A stretch of 64,000 nt of DNA from Siminovitchia fordii DSM 16014 = CIP 108821 (GCF_000374565.1 NZ_KB894691.1:22600-86599); one strand, 5' to 3'; counted from the first letter of the stretch, positions 17,017-27,005 are shown. A program made the numbers and translations. The notes: a model not told the origin generated them from the sequence alone.

Positions 17017-18090
17017 TTATAATTTTTCCTTCAAATCTTCAATAAACGCTACAACCAATTGTACCGCATACTCCAGATCATCCATATGAACACAGCCAGT
17101 AGCTGAATGAATATAACGGGATGGGAACGATATACAGCCAGCCATTGCCCCTTTTCCCCTGATGCTCATTGCCCATGCATCTGTTCCGCCGTTCAATACT
17201 GCCTGGCGCTGGTATGGGATACTATTTTTTTCCGCAACATCAACGAGTTTGCGGGTCAATTTTTTCGGGACATTGTTTCCGTGTCCTGTATCCGGAGTCC
17301 AGTCATAGAACATAATAGCCGGACCTCCGCCAAGTGTAACCGGGATATCTTTTTCAGAAAGAGCCGGTGTCCCTCCGGACAAGCATACATCCAGAGCGAG
17401 CCCAATATCAGGCTGAATTTGCCCGGAGATCGGTTCAGAACCACGGATGCCCATTTCCTCCTGTGTTGTTCCAACTCCGTAAACCGTTGCAGCAATCTCT
17501 TTGTCCGCAAGACGTTTCATGACTTCAACAAGAACAGCACAAGCTGCACGGTTGTCGACCGCTTTTCCGGTAAAAATTTTGCTTCCGTTCAGGAATTGCC
17601 CCGTCCGCTCAAAAGTGATATAGTCTCCAATCTGGACGCCCAAAGCGTGGGTTTCCTCTTTGCTGCTTGTACCGACGTCAATGTACAACTCGTTCAGCGG
17701 GATAGCCATTTTCGCTTCTTCCGGTGTCACAATATGCGCCGGCTTTCCGCCAGTGATTCCGGTGACAGGCCCTTTCTCTGTATGAATGGTCAAGACCTGG
17801 TTAAATGCGGTGCGGCTGTCATGGTAGCCAACTGGCAAAAAGTAAATGAATCCATCAGAGTCGATATTATGAACTATATAACCGATTTCGTCCATATGGG
17901 CTGCCAGCATGATTTTCAAATCAGGATTGCTCCCTTTTTTAACAAAAACCTGGTTGCCTAGCGCGTCTTCGAAGTAATCATCCGCAATCGGCTGCAGGTG
18001 TCCTTTCAAACAATCGGCGACGCGTTCTTCATCTCCTGAAACTCCGTGGATGGCATCAAATTGAACCAATAAATCAGATAGTGAACTCAT
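17017..18090 (-). CDS. M42-family metallo-aminopeptidase
   Basis: 357 aa. It has the ligands of the di-metal M42 aminopeptidase/FrvX group: AAHMDEIGY, VDNRAAC, TTQEEMGIRG, ALDVCLSGG and the late RYIHSATG. The enzyme is cytosolic and usually forms large tetrahedral shells that trim oligopeptides. As the last gene of an oligopeptide ABC operon (20 bp after the ATPase gene) it would digest the imported peptides. ATG 18090 has GGAGG at ideal spacing; the in-frame TTG at 18105 overlaps that site. Confidence 0.92.
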   Translation of the reverse strand: MSSLSDLLVQFDAIHGVSGDEERVADCLKGHLQPIADDYFEDALGNQVFVKKGSNPDLKIMLAAHMDEIGYIVHNIDSDGFIYFLPVGYHDSRTAFNQVLTIHTEKGPVTGITGGKPAHIVTPEEAKMAIPLNELYIDVGTSSKEETHALGVQIGDYITFERTGQFLNGSKIFTGKAVDNRAACAVLVEVMKRLADKEIAATVYGVGTTQEEMGIRGSEPISGQIQPDIGLALDVCLSGGTPALSEKDIPVTLGGGPAIMFYDWTPDTGHGNNVPKKLTRKLVDVAEKNSIPYQRQAVLNGGTDAWAMSIRGKGAMAGCISFPSRYIHSATGCVHMDDLEYAVQLVVAFIEDLKEKL

Positions 18091-18110
18091 ACTTCCAACC
18101 TCCAAAACTA

Positions 18111-19085
18111 TTATTCTTCATCATACAAATGACATGCCACGTAATGGCCCGGTTTAACTTCCTGGAAGTTCGGCACTTCCTTTGTACAACGGGCAAAACA
18201 TTTCGGACAGCGTGAAGCAAAACGGCAGCCGCTTGGTGGGTCAAGCGGACTTGGAATATCCCCTTCCAATATCACTCTATCTTTCTTTTCTTTTGGATGA
18301 TTGACAGGTATTGCATCGATCAATGCCTGGGTGTATGGATGCAAGGGAGTTTCGTACAATTCTTTTACATCTGCCATCTCAACCATCTGTCCCAAATACA
18401 TGACGCCAACCCGATCACTGATATGCTCTACTACACTCAAATCGTGGGCTACAAATAATATGGTCAAGCCTAATTCCTCCCGAAGCGATGCAAGTAAGTT
18501 TAAAATCTGGGCTTGAACTGAAACATCCAACGCGGATACCGGTTCGTCCGCGAAAATAAATTTCGGTTCGACTGCCAATGCTCGGGCGATAACGATTCTT
18601 TGAAGCTGTCCCCCGCTGAATTCATGAGGATGGCGATCCATTGCATCCTTTGGCAGCCCTACCTGTTCCAAAAGCTCCGCAATTCTTTCTTTCGCTTTTT
18701 TTCCTGTCGCAATTCCGTGGACTTTCAACACTTCTTCAAGAGATTGGTAAATGGTCATCCGCGGATTAAGCGACGAATACGGATTCTGAAAGATCATCTG
18801 CATCTCACGGCGGATATCAAGCAGATCCCTGCCTCTAATATCCGTAATGTCTTTACCCATGAAGTGCATGCGCCCTTCCGTTATTTCTTCAATTTTTAAA
18901 ATACATCTGCCTGTCGTGGATTTTCCGCATCCACTTTCTCCGACTAATCCGAATATCTCTCCCTCTTCAATGGCAAATGAAATATTGTCAACAGCTTTCA
19001 GAAGCTGGGTATGTTTCCCGAGAAAATTTGTTTTTCCTGCCGGGAAGTACTTTTTCAGACCCTCAACTTGTAATAACGTCGACAC
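18111..19085 (-). CDS. Oligopeptide ABC transporter ATPase (OppF/DppF)
   Basis: 324 aa. Walker A GESGCGKST, Q-loop, signature FSGGQLQR, Walker B FIFADEPVSALD and the C-terminal oligopeptide/dipeptide transporter extension with clustered Cys (CRFASRCPKC), which in relatives carries an iron-sulfur site. The GTG start at 19085 has GGGGAGGAG five bases upstream and overlaps the end of the OppD-like gene by 23 bp. An in-frame upstream start would lie deeper inside that gene. Confidence 0.93.
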   Translation of the reverse strand: MSTLLQVEGLKKYFPAGKTNFLGKHTQLLKAVDNISFAIEEGEIFGLVGESGCGKSTTGRCILKIEEITEGRMHFMGKDITDIRGRDLLDIRREMQMIFQNPYSSLNPRMTIYQSLEEVLKVHGIATGKKAKERIAELLEQVGLPKDAMDRHPHEFSGGQLQRIVIARALAVEPKFIFADEPVSALDVSVQAQILNLLASLREELGLTILFVAHDLSVVEHISDRVGVMYLGQMVEMADVKELYETPLHPYTQALIDAIPVNHPKEKKDRVILEGDIPSPLDPPSGCRFASRCPKCFARCTKEVPNFQEVKPGHYVACHLYDEE

Positions 19086-20079
19086 AGCGCTCCTCCCCTT
19101 CCTTTTTAAACTGCCCGGCCACATGGCATGCAACCCAATGTGAAGGAGTCAATTCTTGTAAAACAGGCTTTTCAACCTCGCAAATCTCAGTCTTGAACTT
19201 GCAGCGTGCAGCAAATGGACAGCCCTTGATCTCTTTTGTAAGATCCGGGGGTGAGCCTTCGATCGGCTGCAGTTGTTTTTGCTTTTCTCCAAGCTTCGGT
19301 CTTGATTCCATCAATGCCTGAGTATAGGGATGGAGCGGGTTATCAAAGATAACTTCCACGCTCGTACTTTCAACGATCTCCCCCGCATACATGACGGATA
19401 CGGTATTGCAAATTTCCGCCACAACCCCCAAATCATGGGTGATCATAAGAATGGCCATTCCATATTCCTTCTGCAGTTCTTCCATCAAACGTAAAATTTG
19501 CGCCTGGATTGTTACGTCAAGTGCTGTTGTCGGTTCATCCGCAATCAATAATTTCGGTTTGCAGGCAAGGGCGATGGCAATCATCAAACGCTGCAGCATA
19601 CCGCCGCTGAATTCATGCGGATATTGATGGTACCTTTTTTCCGGAGAAGGGATCGATAAACCCTTCATGATTCTGATCGCGTCTTCTTCAGCCTGTTGCT
19701 TCGTCATCCCTTTGTGGTAGCGAAGCACCTCTGAAATTTGTACGCCTACCTTAATCAACGGATTCAAGGAAGTCATTGGATCCTGGAAAATCATCGATAT
19801 ATCATTTCCCCTGATTTTTTGCATCTGCTTTTCCGTCAGGCTGGCAAGATCCTTTTCTTCAAATAAGATTTCTCCGGAAGAGATTTTACCCCGCTGGCTT
19901 TCTACCAGTCTCATAATCGACTTGACCGTAACACTTTTGCCGCTGCCACTTTCGCCCACGATGCCCATCGTTTCCCCAGGGCTGATTGAAAAGTTAACTG
20001 ATCTGACAGCATGCGCGATCCCACGTTCCGTCTTGAATTGGGTGGATAAATTTTTTACTTCAAGCAATTGCCCCATCAT
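19063..20079 (-). CDS. Oligopeptide ABC transporter ATPase (OppD/DppD)
   Basis: 338 aa. Walker [18 protein letters not shown] signature, Walker [14 protein letters not shown]-loop ITHDLGVV and the C-terminal peptide-transporter domain with CPFAARCKF. It forms the ATPase heterodimer with the OppF-like protein. The ribosome site AAAGGGGG precedes ATG. Confidence 0.93.
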   Translation of the reverse strand: MMGQLLEVKNLSTQFKTERGIAHAVRSVNFSISPGETMGIVGESGSGKSVTVKSIMRLVESQRGKISSGEILFEEKDLASLTEKQMQKIRGNDISMIFQDPMTSLNPLIKVGVQISEVLRYHKGMTKQQAEEDAIRIMKGLSIPSPEKRYHQYPHEFSGGMLQRLMIAIALACKPKLLIADEPTTALDVTIQAQILRLMEELQKEYGMAILMITHDLGVVAEICNTVSVMYAGEIVESTSVEVIFDNPLHPYTQALMESRPKLGEKQKQLQPIEGSPPDLTKEIKGCPFAARCKFKTEICEVEKPVLQELTPSHWVACHVAGQFKKEGEERCVDVITS

Positions 20080-20103
20080 ATAACCCCCTTTACAGAAATT
20101 CTT

Positions 20104-21357
20104 TTACTGTCGGTGCTTGATTCCGGTAACTGCCACAAAAATTACCGTCACAAAGGATGATAAAAACAATTCAATGATTATTCCCGCCATCAATCCTTGT
20201 TGGATCATAAAATATATCCCTGCTGCTGCACAGGCACTTACAGCGACCCATACAATAAACGGTGGTACAGGTATTTTTTTGATCGAAAAGATTGGAACCA
20301 TGGCTGCCCAAATGAAAGAAAAGTAAAACATGACATCCAAAATCGTTAAATCGGGAATGAAAGCAGCAATAAGCACCGCAATGATCACTGTTCCTACTTT
20401 GATGGCGGCACTGAACTGCCCAGACTCCTGGTGTATCACATAGGTTGAAATGGAAGAAAACATTATAACAATCAGTGTCACGACCAAGAGGGCGCCTCCA
20501 AATTGCCCGCCAAATTGTTGGACAACATTGAAACTCACTTCATCATTCAATGCTGGCCAGACCGCCGACGCTTTTGCAACAAAGGAAAGAGTTCCAATAG
20601 ATAACGGAAGAAACATCCATATAAGGGGCGTTAGAGTAAAAGAAAGAGCCCTTTTTGTCTGTTTGATCTTCGAATAAATACTCCAAATCTGTTCATTCAG
20701 AAGGTTGTGCGCCGAAAATCTGACACAAAGGATGACAACAATCAACCAGCTTGAGGGCTCATCCAAAATCAGCATGTCAGTCGCTAAAAAGTCCACTCCG
20801 GAGTACACTGTCGGAACACTCACTTTTAAATAAACCAAAGTTGGTATCAAAACAGTTGTTACCAATGATAGAATCACAAGCATCAATGAACCGGGATACT
20901 GATTCTTATTTCTTGCAAGAATAATAAACTGATAAAAAATGACCAGCATGCAAGCCGCAATAATAATATTCAGGCCGTAAAAAAGTTTGATGATCATTTT
21001 CCCTGCCAAGATGAAGATTAAAATGTTCTCCAATTGGCACAGCCATTTGAATGCCTCAAGCATTTCCTTCTTGCGGCCGAGCATTCCGTCATTTCTTTTC
21101 AAAAGCAGGTAGATGAATAAAAAACTGGCAATCCCCGCCAGACAATAGCCAAGTAAACCGATTACCCCATATTCATAGGAAGCTTGTGATGACGCCAGAA
21201 AGGTTACAAGGCCTATTGACTGGCCGAGCAGTGCGACAATCCCTCTTCCTAAGCCGAACTCGTCAGTCAAATCCGAATTGCTTTTCTGAATGTACCGAAC
21301 TCCCAATAGCAGGAAAAACAAACTTAAAAGAATCGTTATCTGCAGTGTTATAAACAT
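20104..21357 (-). CDS. Polytopic membrane protein, symporter-like
   Basis: 417 aa, almost all hydrophobic, with about eleven to twelve transmembrane segments. The early FGLGRGIVALLGQSIGLVTF and following YEYGVIGLLGY recall sodium:solute symporter-like LeuT-fold proteins, but I cannot assign a family or substrate. It overlaps the AraC-type regulator by 10 bp and precedes the ABC ATPase gene by 24 bp, so it is part of the operon. It could be a transporter, or a membrane sensor partner for the embedded histidine kinase, which itself has only one membrane helix. Confidence 0.7.
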   Translation of the reverse strand: MFITLQITILLSLFFLLLGVRYIQKSNSDLTDEFGLGRGIVALLGQSIGLVTFLASSQASYEYGVIGLLGYCLAGIASFLFIYLLLKRNDGMLGRKKEMLEAFKWLCQLENILIFILAGKMIIKLFYGLNIIIAACMLVIFYQFIILARNKNQYPGSLMLVILSLVTTVLIPTLVYLKVSVPTVYSGVDFLATDMLILDEPSSWLIVVILCVRFSAHNLLNEQIWSIYSKIKQTKRALSFTLTPLIWMFLPLSIGTLSFVAKASAVWPALNDEVSFNVVQQFGGQFGGALLVVTLIVIMFSSISTYVIHQESGQFSAAIKVGTVIIAVLIAAFIPDLTILDVMFYFSFIWAAMVPIFSIKKIPVPPFIVWVAVSACAAAGIYFMIQQGLMAGIIIELFLSSFVTVIFVAVTGIKHRQ

Positions 21358-22469
21358 GGATGCCTGCCATCTTTCTTTAATCGATACTGACTGGGTGAGA
21401 TGCCCTCCAGCTTCCGGAAAGTCGATGAAAAGTAATCCGGGCTGCTGAATCCGACATGGTTGGATATGAATTGAATGGAAAGATCTTTGTTTTCCAACAA
21501 TCCCTTTGCACGCTCAATCCTTATTTTCGTCAACACATCAACGAACGTGACTCCCAGGTTATTCTTAAAAATACGGCTCAGATGTGAAGCGCTAATATGG
21601 ACGGATTTTGCCAAATCATTCAAGGTGATGGAGCTTGCATAGTTGGCTGATAAATAATCAAAGCATTTCTGAATAATCGCTTCATCTTTATTTTGTGTAT
21701 CCTGAATGGCGCTGTAGAAAGACCTTTTCAAATCTGCCGGTGAATGAACAACCTCACCAACCCCAAAGATCCACTCGACCCCTTGAAACCTCTCTGACAA
21801 AAACATTTTGAGAAATGAAAGCTTTTCTGTGATCTCATGGGTTTCGGATTCCTTGCTTTCCATCAAATAAACCCAGTGACCCTTGATTGGATGGGGTACC
21901 GAAATCGTTTTTTCTAATCCTTCGCAAAATGCTGCATCCCACTTTTCTTTTTCGGGCTGCGTTTCACTTTTTATTTTTACAACAACCACAACACTGGGCT
22001 GAATGGGAAGGTTTAAGAAGTTTACATACTCTTCGTTCGTTTCATCCTGCAACCAGCTTTCAACGGCTGTTTGCAAAATAAAGGAATATTCACTTCTCAT
22101 CCATTCAATTTCTTGGCACATTTTTTTAAAAGCCTCGATAAACTCTTCCGGCACAACAGGTTTCAAAATATAGGCAGATGCTCCTGAAGCGATGGCCTCC
22201 TGAGCATATTGAAACTCTCCGTACGCTGAAACAAGCATGACCTTCAAATGCGGCCATTTATTCTTAATCCTTTTTAATATCTCAATTCCATCCCAGCCGG
22301 GCATGCGGATATCCAGGCATACGATATCGATTTGGTGCTTTTCCAATTGGGACCACGCAGCCATGCCATTCTCAGCTGTAAAAATCTCAAGTAAAGGATC
22401 AAAAGATAAAAGAATACTTTTAAGGTTTTCGAGTTCCAAAGGTTCATCGTCTACTAGTAGTATCTTCAT
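21348..22469 (-). CDS. YesN-type response regulator (receiver + AraC HTH)
   Basis: 373 aa. The receiver (1-120) has DDEP, phospho-Asp in VCLDIRMPG and Lys in YILKPVVP. A linker domain follows, then a C-terminal AraC double HTH (~270-370: LNDLAKSVHISASHLSRIF, GFSSPDYFSSTFRKL). It overlaps the histidine kinase by 26 bp and is its partner. Relatives control carbohydrate or peptide uptake, so this one probably regulates its own operon. Confidence 0.92.
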   Translation of the reverse strand: MKILLVDDEPLELENLKSILLSFDPLLEIFTAENGMAAWSQLEKHQIDIVCLDIRMPGWDGIEILKRIKNKWPHLKVMLVSAYGEFQYAQEAIASGASAYILKPVVPEEFIEAFKKMCQEIEWMRSEYSFILQTAVESWLQDETNEEYVNFLNLPIQPSVVVVVKIKSETQPEKEKWDAAFCEGLEKTISVPHPIKGHWVYLMESKESETHEITEKLSFLKMFLSERFQGVEWIFGVGEVVHSPADLKRSFYSAIQDTQNKDEAIIQKCFDYLSANYASSITLNDLAKSVHISASHLSRIFKNNLGVTFVDVLTKIRIERAKGLLENKDLSIQFISNHVGFSSPDYFSSTFRKLEGISPSQYRLKKDGRHPCL

Positions 22470-23283
22470 CGTAATCCTCCCTTGTCCAATGTCCTTGATC
22501 CAGCCCTTCTTGATAAAAAATCTTCACCTGGCTTACCGTTTCATTTCCTTCCCTCTTTATTATCAACCCGCTTCTGCTGCCAAACTGTTCTGTCAAACGG
22601 GAATGGACATTTTTAAGCCCAATATGAAGATGTTCTTCGGCGGATGGAATACCTTTCTTCCAATCTTCAAAGCCTTCAATCACTTCATCGCTTATCCCCA
22701 CACCATCATCTCGTATTTCGATGCATAAAGCGTCTGGGCCGGATGCAGCCGAAAGTGTGATACGCCCTCCGTCAATCGCCGGCTCGATACCATGAATGCA
22801 GGCATTCTCGACCAAAGGCTGGATCACGAGCATCGGAATTTTTTTGTCCAGTAAATTTCCGGGCATGTCCAACGTCCAGTCAAGCCTGTCTCCGAAACGA
22901 AGCTTTTGTATGGACAAATATTGTTCAGCGTATGTCATCTCGTCTTTTAATGGTATTAGTGAATCCTCGTGTTCCAAATGGTAGCGCAGCAGAGACGATA
23001 CCGAGTAGATAGCCTGCTCGGCTTCTTTATTTTTCTCCAACCGGATCAACGTCGAGATGGTATTCAATGTATTAAAAAGAAAATGCGGACGGATTTGAGC
23101 AGATAGATGGAGCAGCTTTGATTCGTTCAACAGAACCTCCAACTCCGCCCTTTTCTTCTCAACTTCCAAATAATCCACTTCTTTTTCTGTGATCAGGATG
23201 ATGACAATGGCGGTGAGGCTAATCATTCCGCCAACAATGCCTAAAATGATCAAAGTCGTAAAAAGGTTGAGTGATAACAGCAT
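22444..23283 (-). CDS. LytS/YesM-type sensor histidine kinase, one membrane helix
   Basis: 279 aa. There is one N-terminal transmembrane segment (~5-32), a short coiled stretch, then His_kinase with the phospho-His in QIRPHFLFNTLN and a HATPase (NACIHG, DDGVGIS). YesM relatives usually have two membrane helices around a large outside sensor; that is missing, so the signal must come from another protein. The frame opens at 23355, but ATG 23283 has GGAGG at ideal spacing and removes an implausible N-terminus that overlaps the permease gene. Confidence 0.9.
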   Translation of the reverse strand: MLLSLNLFTTLIILGIVGGMISLTAIVIILITEKEVDYLEVEKKRAELEVLLNESKLLHLSAQIRPHFLFNTLNTISTLIRLEKNKEAEQAIYSVSSLLRYHLEHEDSLIPLKDEMTYAEQYLSIQKLRFGDRLDWTLDMPGNLLDKKIPMLVIQPLVENACIHGIEPAIDGGRITLSAASGPDALCIEIRDDGVGISDEVIEGFEDWKKGIPSAEEHLHIGLKNVHSRLTEQFGSRSGLIIKREGNETVSQVKIFYQEGLDQGHWTREDYDEDTTSRR

Positions 23284-23305
23284 ACGTCCTCCATTAATGC
23301 AAGAG

Positions 23306-24193
23306 TCATTGTTTTCGCTGTTTCGGATCAAGATGGCTTTGCAGCCCGTCTCCAAATAAATTGAAAGAAATAACCGTTATCATGATGGCAAATCCCGAAG
23401 CAAGGGCAGCGTTGGGAGAAACAAGTAAATATTCTCTCCCTTCTGACAACATATATCCCCAGTCCGCTGTAGGCGGCTGTACCCCAAGACCCAGAAAGCT
23501 GAGTGCGGCCAAATCAATGATGGCATACGCAAAGTCAATCATTACTTGAACAATGATGGGGGAAATACAGTTGGGCAGTATATGCCGGAAGATAACACGT
23601 GCGTGGGAAAAGCCCAGAGACCGGGCTGCATCCACGTATGACTGCTGTTTTTCGACGAGAGTCACTGATCTGACTAGTCTGGCTATCATTGGCACATATA
23701 CAATGCCAAGTGCAATCACCGCGTTTTCAAAACCGCGCCCGAAAGTAGCGACAATGATGAATGCCAAAAGAATGGTCGGGAATGCAAGGATGACATCCCA
23801 TACACGGTTAATAATATTATCGATTTTTCCTCCGAAATATCCTGAAATCAATCCAAGCGGGACACCAATCACTACGGAAAATAACACAACAAGCAGGGCA
23901 CCAAGTAAAGTCGTTCTTGTTCCAAATATGACCCTGCTGAGTATGTCCCTTCCTTGCATGTCGGTTCCAAACCAATGAGCTGCCGATGCCGGTTCCAGTG
24001 ATTTCTCCAAATCCTGGGCATTGGGATCATATGGAGCAATGAGTGGTGCCAACAGCGAAATCATTATGATCATAATAATAATGATTCCGGCAATAATAGA
24101 CAATTTATTTTTGAAAAAAGGCGAATGCCAAATACTTCTTTTTTTATCCTGTTCATTCAACACCTGTGCAGGTGGCTGGCTTTGTAGTTCCAT
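23306..24193 (-). CDS. Oligopeptide ABC permease (OppC/DppC)
   Basis: 295 aa with six predicted membrane helices, an N-terminal cytosolic tail typical of DppC/OppC, the motif GTDMQGRDILSRVIFG and the EAA-like loop AARSLGFSHARVIFRHILPN that docks on the ATPases. It lies 14 bp after the DppB-like gene. Confidence 0.94.
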   Translation of the reverse strand: MELQSQPPAQVLNEQDKKRSIWHSPFFKNKLSIIAGIIIIMIIMISLLAPLIAPYDPNAQDLEKSLEPASAAHWFGTDMQGRDILSRVIFGTRTTLLGALLVVLFSVVIGVPLGLISGYFGGKIDNIINRVWDVILAFPTILLAFIIVATFGRGFENAVIALGIVYVPMIARLVRSVTLVEKQQSYVDAARSLGFSHARVIFRHILPNCISPIIVQVMIDFAYAIIDLAALSFLGLGVQPPTADWGYMLSEGREYLLVSPNAALASGFAIMITVISFNLFGDGLQSHLDPKQRKQ

Positions 24194-24207
24194 CGAATCC
24201 CTCCCCT

Positions 24208-25146
24208 CTATTTATAACGAATTCTTGGGTCGATCACGGCATAAAGGACATCGACCAGCAGATTAATCAAAAGGAATGCAACGACCATAAACAGCATCGT
24301 ACCTTGAACGACAGGGTAATCACTTGTTTGTACTCCATTGATAATGAGACTTCCCAAACCGCCAAGACCAAATGTATATTCGACGAGGACCGTTCCTACA
24401 ATCAATACCCCGATTTGGATTCCGGTTACAGTCACCAGTGGTACGAGCGCGTTCCTAAGTGCATGTTTTAAAATAATGGCATTGCGCGGCATTCCCTTTG
24501 CCACTGCTGTTTGTATATAATTCGTATTCATCACTTCGATCATTCCGCTTCTTGTGATGCGGGAATTGAGCGCAATCATATTAAAACTCAAAGCCAATGA
24601 TGGCAATAACAGATGGACAAGATTATCTGTAAATCCCTCGCCGGCTCCGAAGGCAGGAAGCACATCAAGATGATATGAAAACAGCAAAACGAATAAAATT
24701 CCCGTAAAGAAAACTGGTGAAGAAACACCGACAAAGGCAAACATCGTCGATAAATGGTCCATCCAAGTATTTTTCTTGATGGCGGATAATATTCCCAGAG
24801 GGATCGCTATCAGTAAAGTAAAAATCATACTCATCACTACCAACTGCAAAGTGAGTGGCAGCCGTTCAATGATCATGCTTGTGACAGATTGCTTCATTTT
24901 ATAGCTTTCGCCTAAATCGCCTGTGGCCACATTTTTCAGCCAGATGGCATACTGTTCAACAATCGGCTTATTCAGATGGTATTTTTCGCGAATATTATCC
25001 AGCACTTCGGGCGAGGTTTGGTGTCCGCCTGCCATGATAAGCGCGGGATCTCCCGGAACCATTCTTGACATGCCGAAGATCAGGATAGAAACAATGAATA
25101 AAATAGGAATCAAAATAATTAGTCGCCTGGCAATATAACTGACCAT
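24208..25146 (-). CDS. Oligopeptide ABC permease (OppB/DppB)
   Basis: 312 aa, about six membrane helices, N-terminal YIARRLIILIPILF and the EAA-like loop TAVAKGMPRNAIILKHALRN typical of DppB/OppB. ATG 25146 has AGGAGG (25154-25159) at 7 nt; the in-frame GTG at 25152 is too close to that site. Confidence 0.94.
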   Translation of the reverse strand: MVSYIARRLIILIPILFIVSILIFGMSRMVPGDPALIMAGGHQTSPEVLDNIREKYHLNKPIVEQYAIWLKNVATGDLGESYKMKQSVTSMIIERLPLTLQLVVMSMIFTLLIAIPLGILSAIKKNTWMDHLSTMFAFVGVSSPVFFTGILFVLLFSYHLDVLPAFGAGEGFTDNLVHLLLPSLALSFNMIALNSRITRSGMIEVMNTNYIQTAVAKGMPRNAIILKHALRNALVPLVTVTGIQIGVLIVGTVLVEYTFGLGGLGSLIINGVQTSDYPVVQGTMLFMVVAFLLINLLVDVLYAVIDPRIRYK

Positions 25147-25163
25147 ACTCACACCTCCTGTCA

Positions 25164-25219
25164 GGGGGTCTGACCCCCGGTGGTTTAAAGTATTAATGCA
25201 TTAAAGGGGATCTGACCCC
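25164..25219. repeat. Cluster of three short palindromes upstream of dppB-like gene
   Basis: GGGGGTCTGACCCCC (25164-25178), TTAATGCATTAA (25193-25204) and GGGGATCTGACCCC (25206-25219). The first abuts the ribosome site of the permease gene. They may be mRNA-structure elements or a dispersed repeat; no protein is indicated. Confidence 0.6.
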
Positions 25220-25232
25220 AGGTAGAAAATGA

Positions 25233-25270
25233 GAGAAACCCCCTTCTTCATTTGAAAAAGGGGAATCTCC
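25233..25270 (-). terminator. Hairpin between binding protein and permease genes
   Basis: Long imperfect stem (GAGATTCCCC side at 25269-25260, GGGGGTTTCTC side at 25243-25233) just after the binding-protein stop. It is probably a partial terminator or mRNA-stabilising element that lets the binding protein be made in excess over the permeases, as is common in such operons. The U tract is weak. Confidence 0.6.
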
Positions 25271-25286
25271 GTTGACGTTTCTGCTA

Positions 25287-26891
25287 TTATTTCAATTTAA
25301 TATCTTTCAAGAAGCCATCCCAATACCATAATGGGGTAATATGATAGCCTTCCACATCATTTGTCATGGCCATCATTTGCTTTTGATGGCTGAGAGTAAT
25401 CCACGGAGAGTCTTCCGCAATGATTTTTTGTGCTTTAATCATGAGTTCCGCACGTTTTTCATCATCAATCAATTCATTTTGCTCAGCCAACAGCTTGTCG
25501 ACTTCTGCATTTTTGTAATTGGCATAGTTAGCTCCACCGTCTCCCGTATTGACGGAATGGAACAATGGATGCAAGTTGCCGGATGGATCCGGGAAGTCGG
25601 CACCCCAGTTTTGAATGGCAATGTCGTAATCTCTCGCTCCGCCAAACGTCCGGGACATTAACTCCTCACCGGTCAGTTTTTCAATCTCAAGATCAATTCC
25701 TAGCGGCTTGACTGCTGCTTGTAGGGACAAGGCGGCGTTCATGCGGAGTGTATCACCGTCAGTGGAAATTTTCGCTTTGAATCCTTCCGGGACACTTGAT
25801 TCCGCCATTAGCTTTTTGGCTTTTTCAATGTCATAAGAATAGTTTGGCAATTCTTTATACGCCTGTTCCCATTTATCTTTTGCAAATGTCCACATCACTG
25901 GAGGAACAGTCGTTCCTTCTGCAGGAATTCCTGCATCTTTAATGATCTGTTTGATGATCTTTTCTTTATCAAGCGCATAGTTCATCGCTTGTCTAACTTT
26001 TGGATCGTTAAATGGTTTTCTTTGTGTGTTGAATTCAATTCCATCAATCAGGTAACTATCCGAAGTATCCAGTCTCACATTATCCATTTCTTCGATTTTT
26101 CCAAGCAAATCCAATGGAAGTTCGACTGCTATATTCAACTGGCCTGTTTTTAAGCCGGTAATTCGCGTTGTTCCTTCCGGAATAACCTTGAACACCGCTT
26201 TATCCAAATAAGGCCCGCCTTCTTTGTTCCAGTAGTTTTCATTCTTTTCAAGTACTATTTCCGAACCTGTCTGCCAGCTGACAAACTTAAATGGTCCCGT
26301 ACCGACAATTCCGCCTTCTGGCTTGCCGAAGTTGTCTTTATGCTCATCATAATATGCTTTGCTAATGACGTGTCCTGCTGTAGTCGCAACGGCATACTTG
26401 AACAATGCATCCGGTTTGGACAATGTCACCTTGACTGTCCAATCACCTTCTTTTTCTATTTTGTCTACATTATCGAACATCCAGCCTACGTATGACGCTG
26501 TTTTAGGATCCCTTATTCTTTCCAATGAAAAAATGACATCGTCTATGGTCATAGGAGTACCGTCGGAGAATGTGACATCATCGCGCAAATGATAAACATA
26601 CGTCAGTTCATCAGGGTTCTCCCAATCCTTCGCCAGATTCGGCTCAAGATCACCTTTTTCATTGAATTTCAATAATCCTTCAGTAATTTGATTCACTACA
26701 GGTCCAGTGGCGAAGTCATATGTGAACGCAGGGTCCACAGCCACTATATCCTGGGCCAAGCCGATTGTAATTGTTCCACCGGATTTGCCTTCGGATTTGG
26801 AGTCTGAGCTACTTTTTCCTGAACATCCAGTAAAGACAAGCAGCATGAAAACGCTTATCATTACAAGGATCGCTTTTGTTTGCTTTTGCAA
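25287..26891 (-). CDS. Oligopeptide-binding lipoprotein (SBP_bac_5)
   Basis: 534 aa. Signal peptide with lipobox VFTGCSGKSS, then the family-5 extracellular solute-binding domain: FNEKGDLEPNLAKDWENPDE, VTFSDGTPMTIDDV, GTGPFKF and VRQAMNYALDKE. It delivers peptides (or nickel or other family ligands) to the DppBC-like permease. It is the first gene of a nine-gene operon running down to 17017. TTG start with a G-rich ribosome site (GAGAGGGGG). Confidence 0.93.
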   Translation of the reverse strand: MQKQTKAILVMISVFMLLVFTGCSGKSSSDSKSEGKSGGTITIGLAQDIVAVDPAFTYDFATGPVVNQITEGLLKFNEKGDLEPNLAKDWENPDELTYVYHLRDDVTFSDGTPMTIDDVIFSLERIRDPKTASYVGWMFDNVDKIEKEGDWTVKVTLSKPDALFKYAVATTAGHVISKAYYDEHKDNFGKPEGGIVGTGPFKFVSWQTGSEIVLEKNENYWNKEGGPYLDKAVFKVIPEGTTRITGLKTGQLNIAVELPLDLLGKIEEMDNVRLDTSDSYLIDGIEFNTQRKPFNDPKVRQAMNYALDKEKIIKQIIKDAGIPAEGTTVPPVMWTFAKDKWEQAYKELPNYSYDIEKAKKLMAESSVPEGFKAKISTDGDTLRMNAALSLQAAVKPLGIDLEIEKLTGEELMSRTFGGARDYDIAIQNWGADFPDPSGNLHPLFHSVNTGDGGANYANYKNAEVDKLLAEQNELIDDEKRAELMIKAQKIIAEDSPWITLSHQKQMMAMTNDVEGYHITPLWYWDGFLKDIKLK

Positions 26892-27005
26892 CTTTTGTCC
26901 CCCTCTCTTACATTTATCAAAATTATAATGAACTTTCGAAATTAAAAGTTTTAAAATCTGATCATATTTCCCTTGAAATTTTATCTAAAATTAATTCTCA
27001 ATAGG

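Noticed and set aside
17107-17961. 284-aa plus-strand frame opposite the M42 peptidase
   Set aside because: It is antisense to a complete enzyme with all active-site residues, and its product is Cys- and Ser-rich nonsense without a ribosome site.
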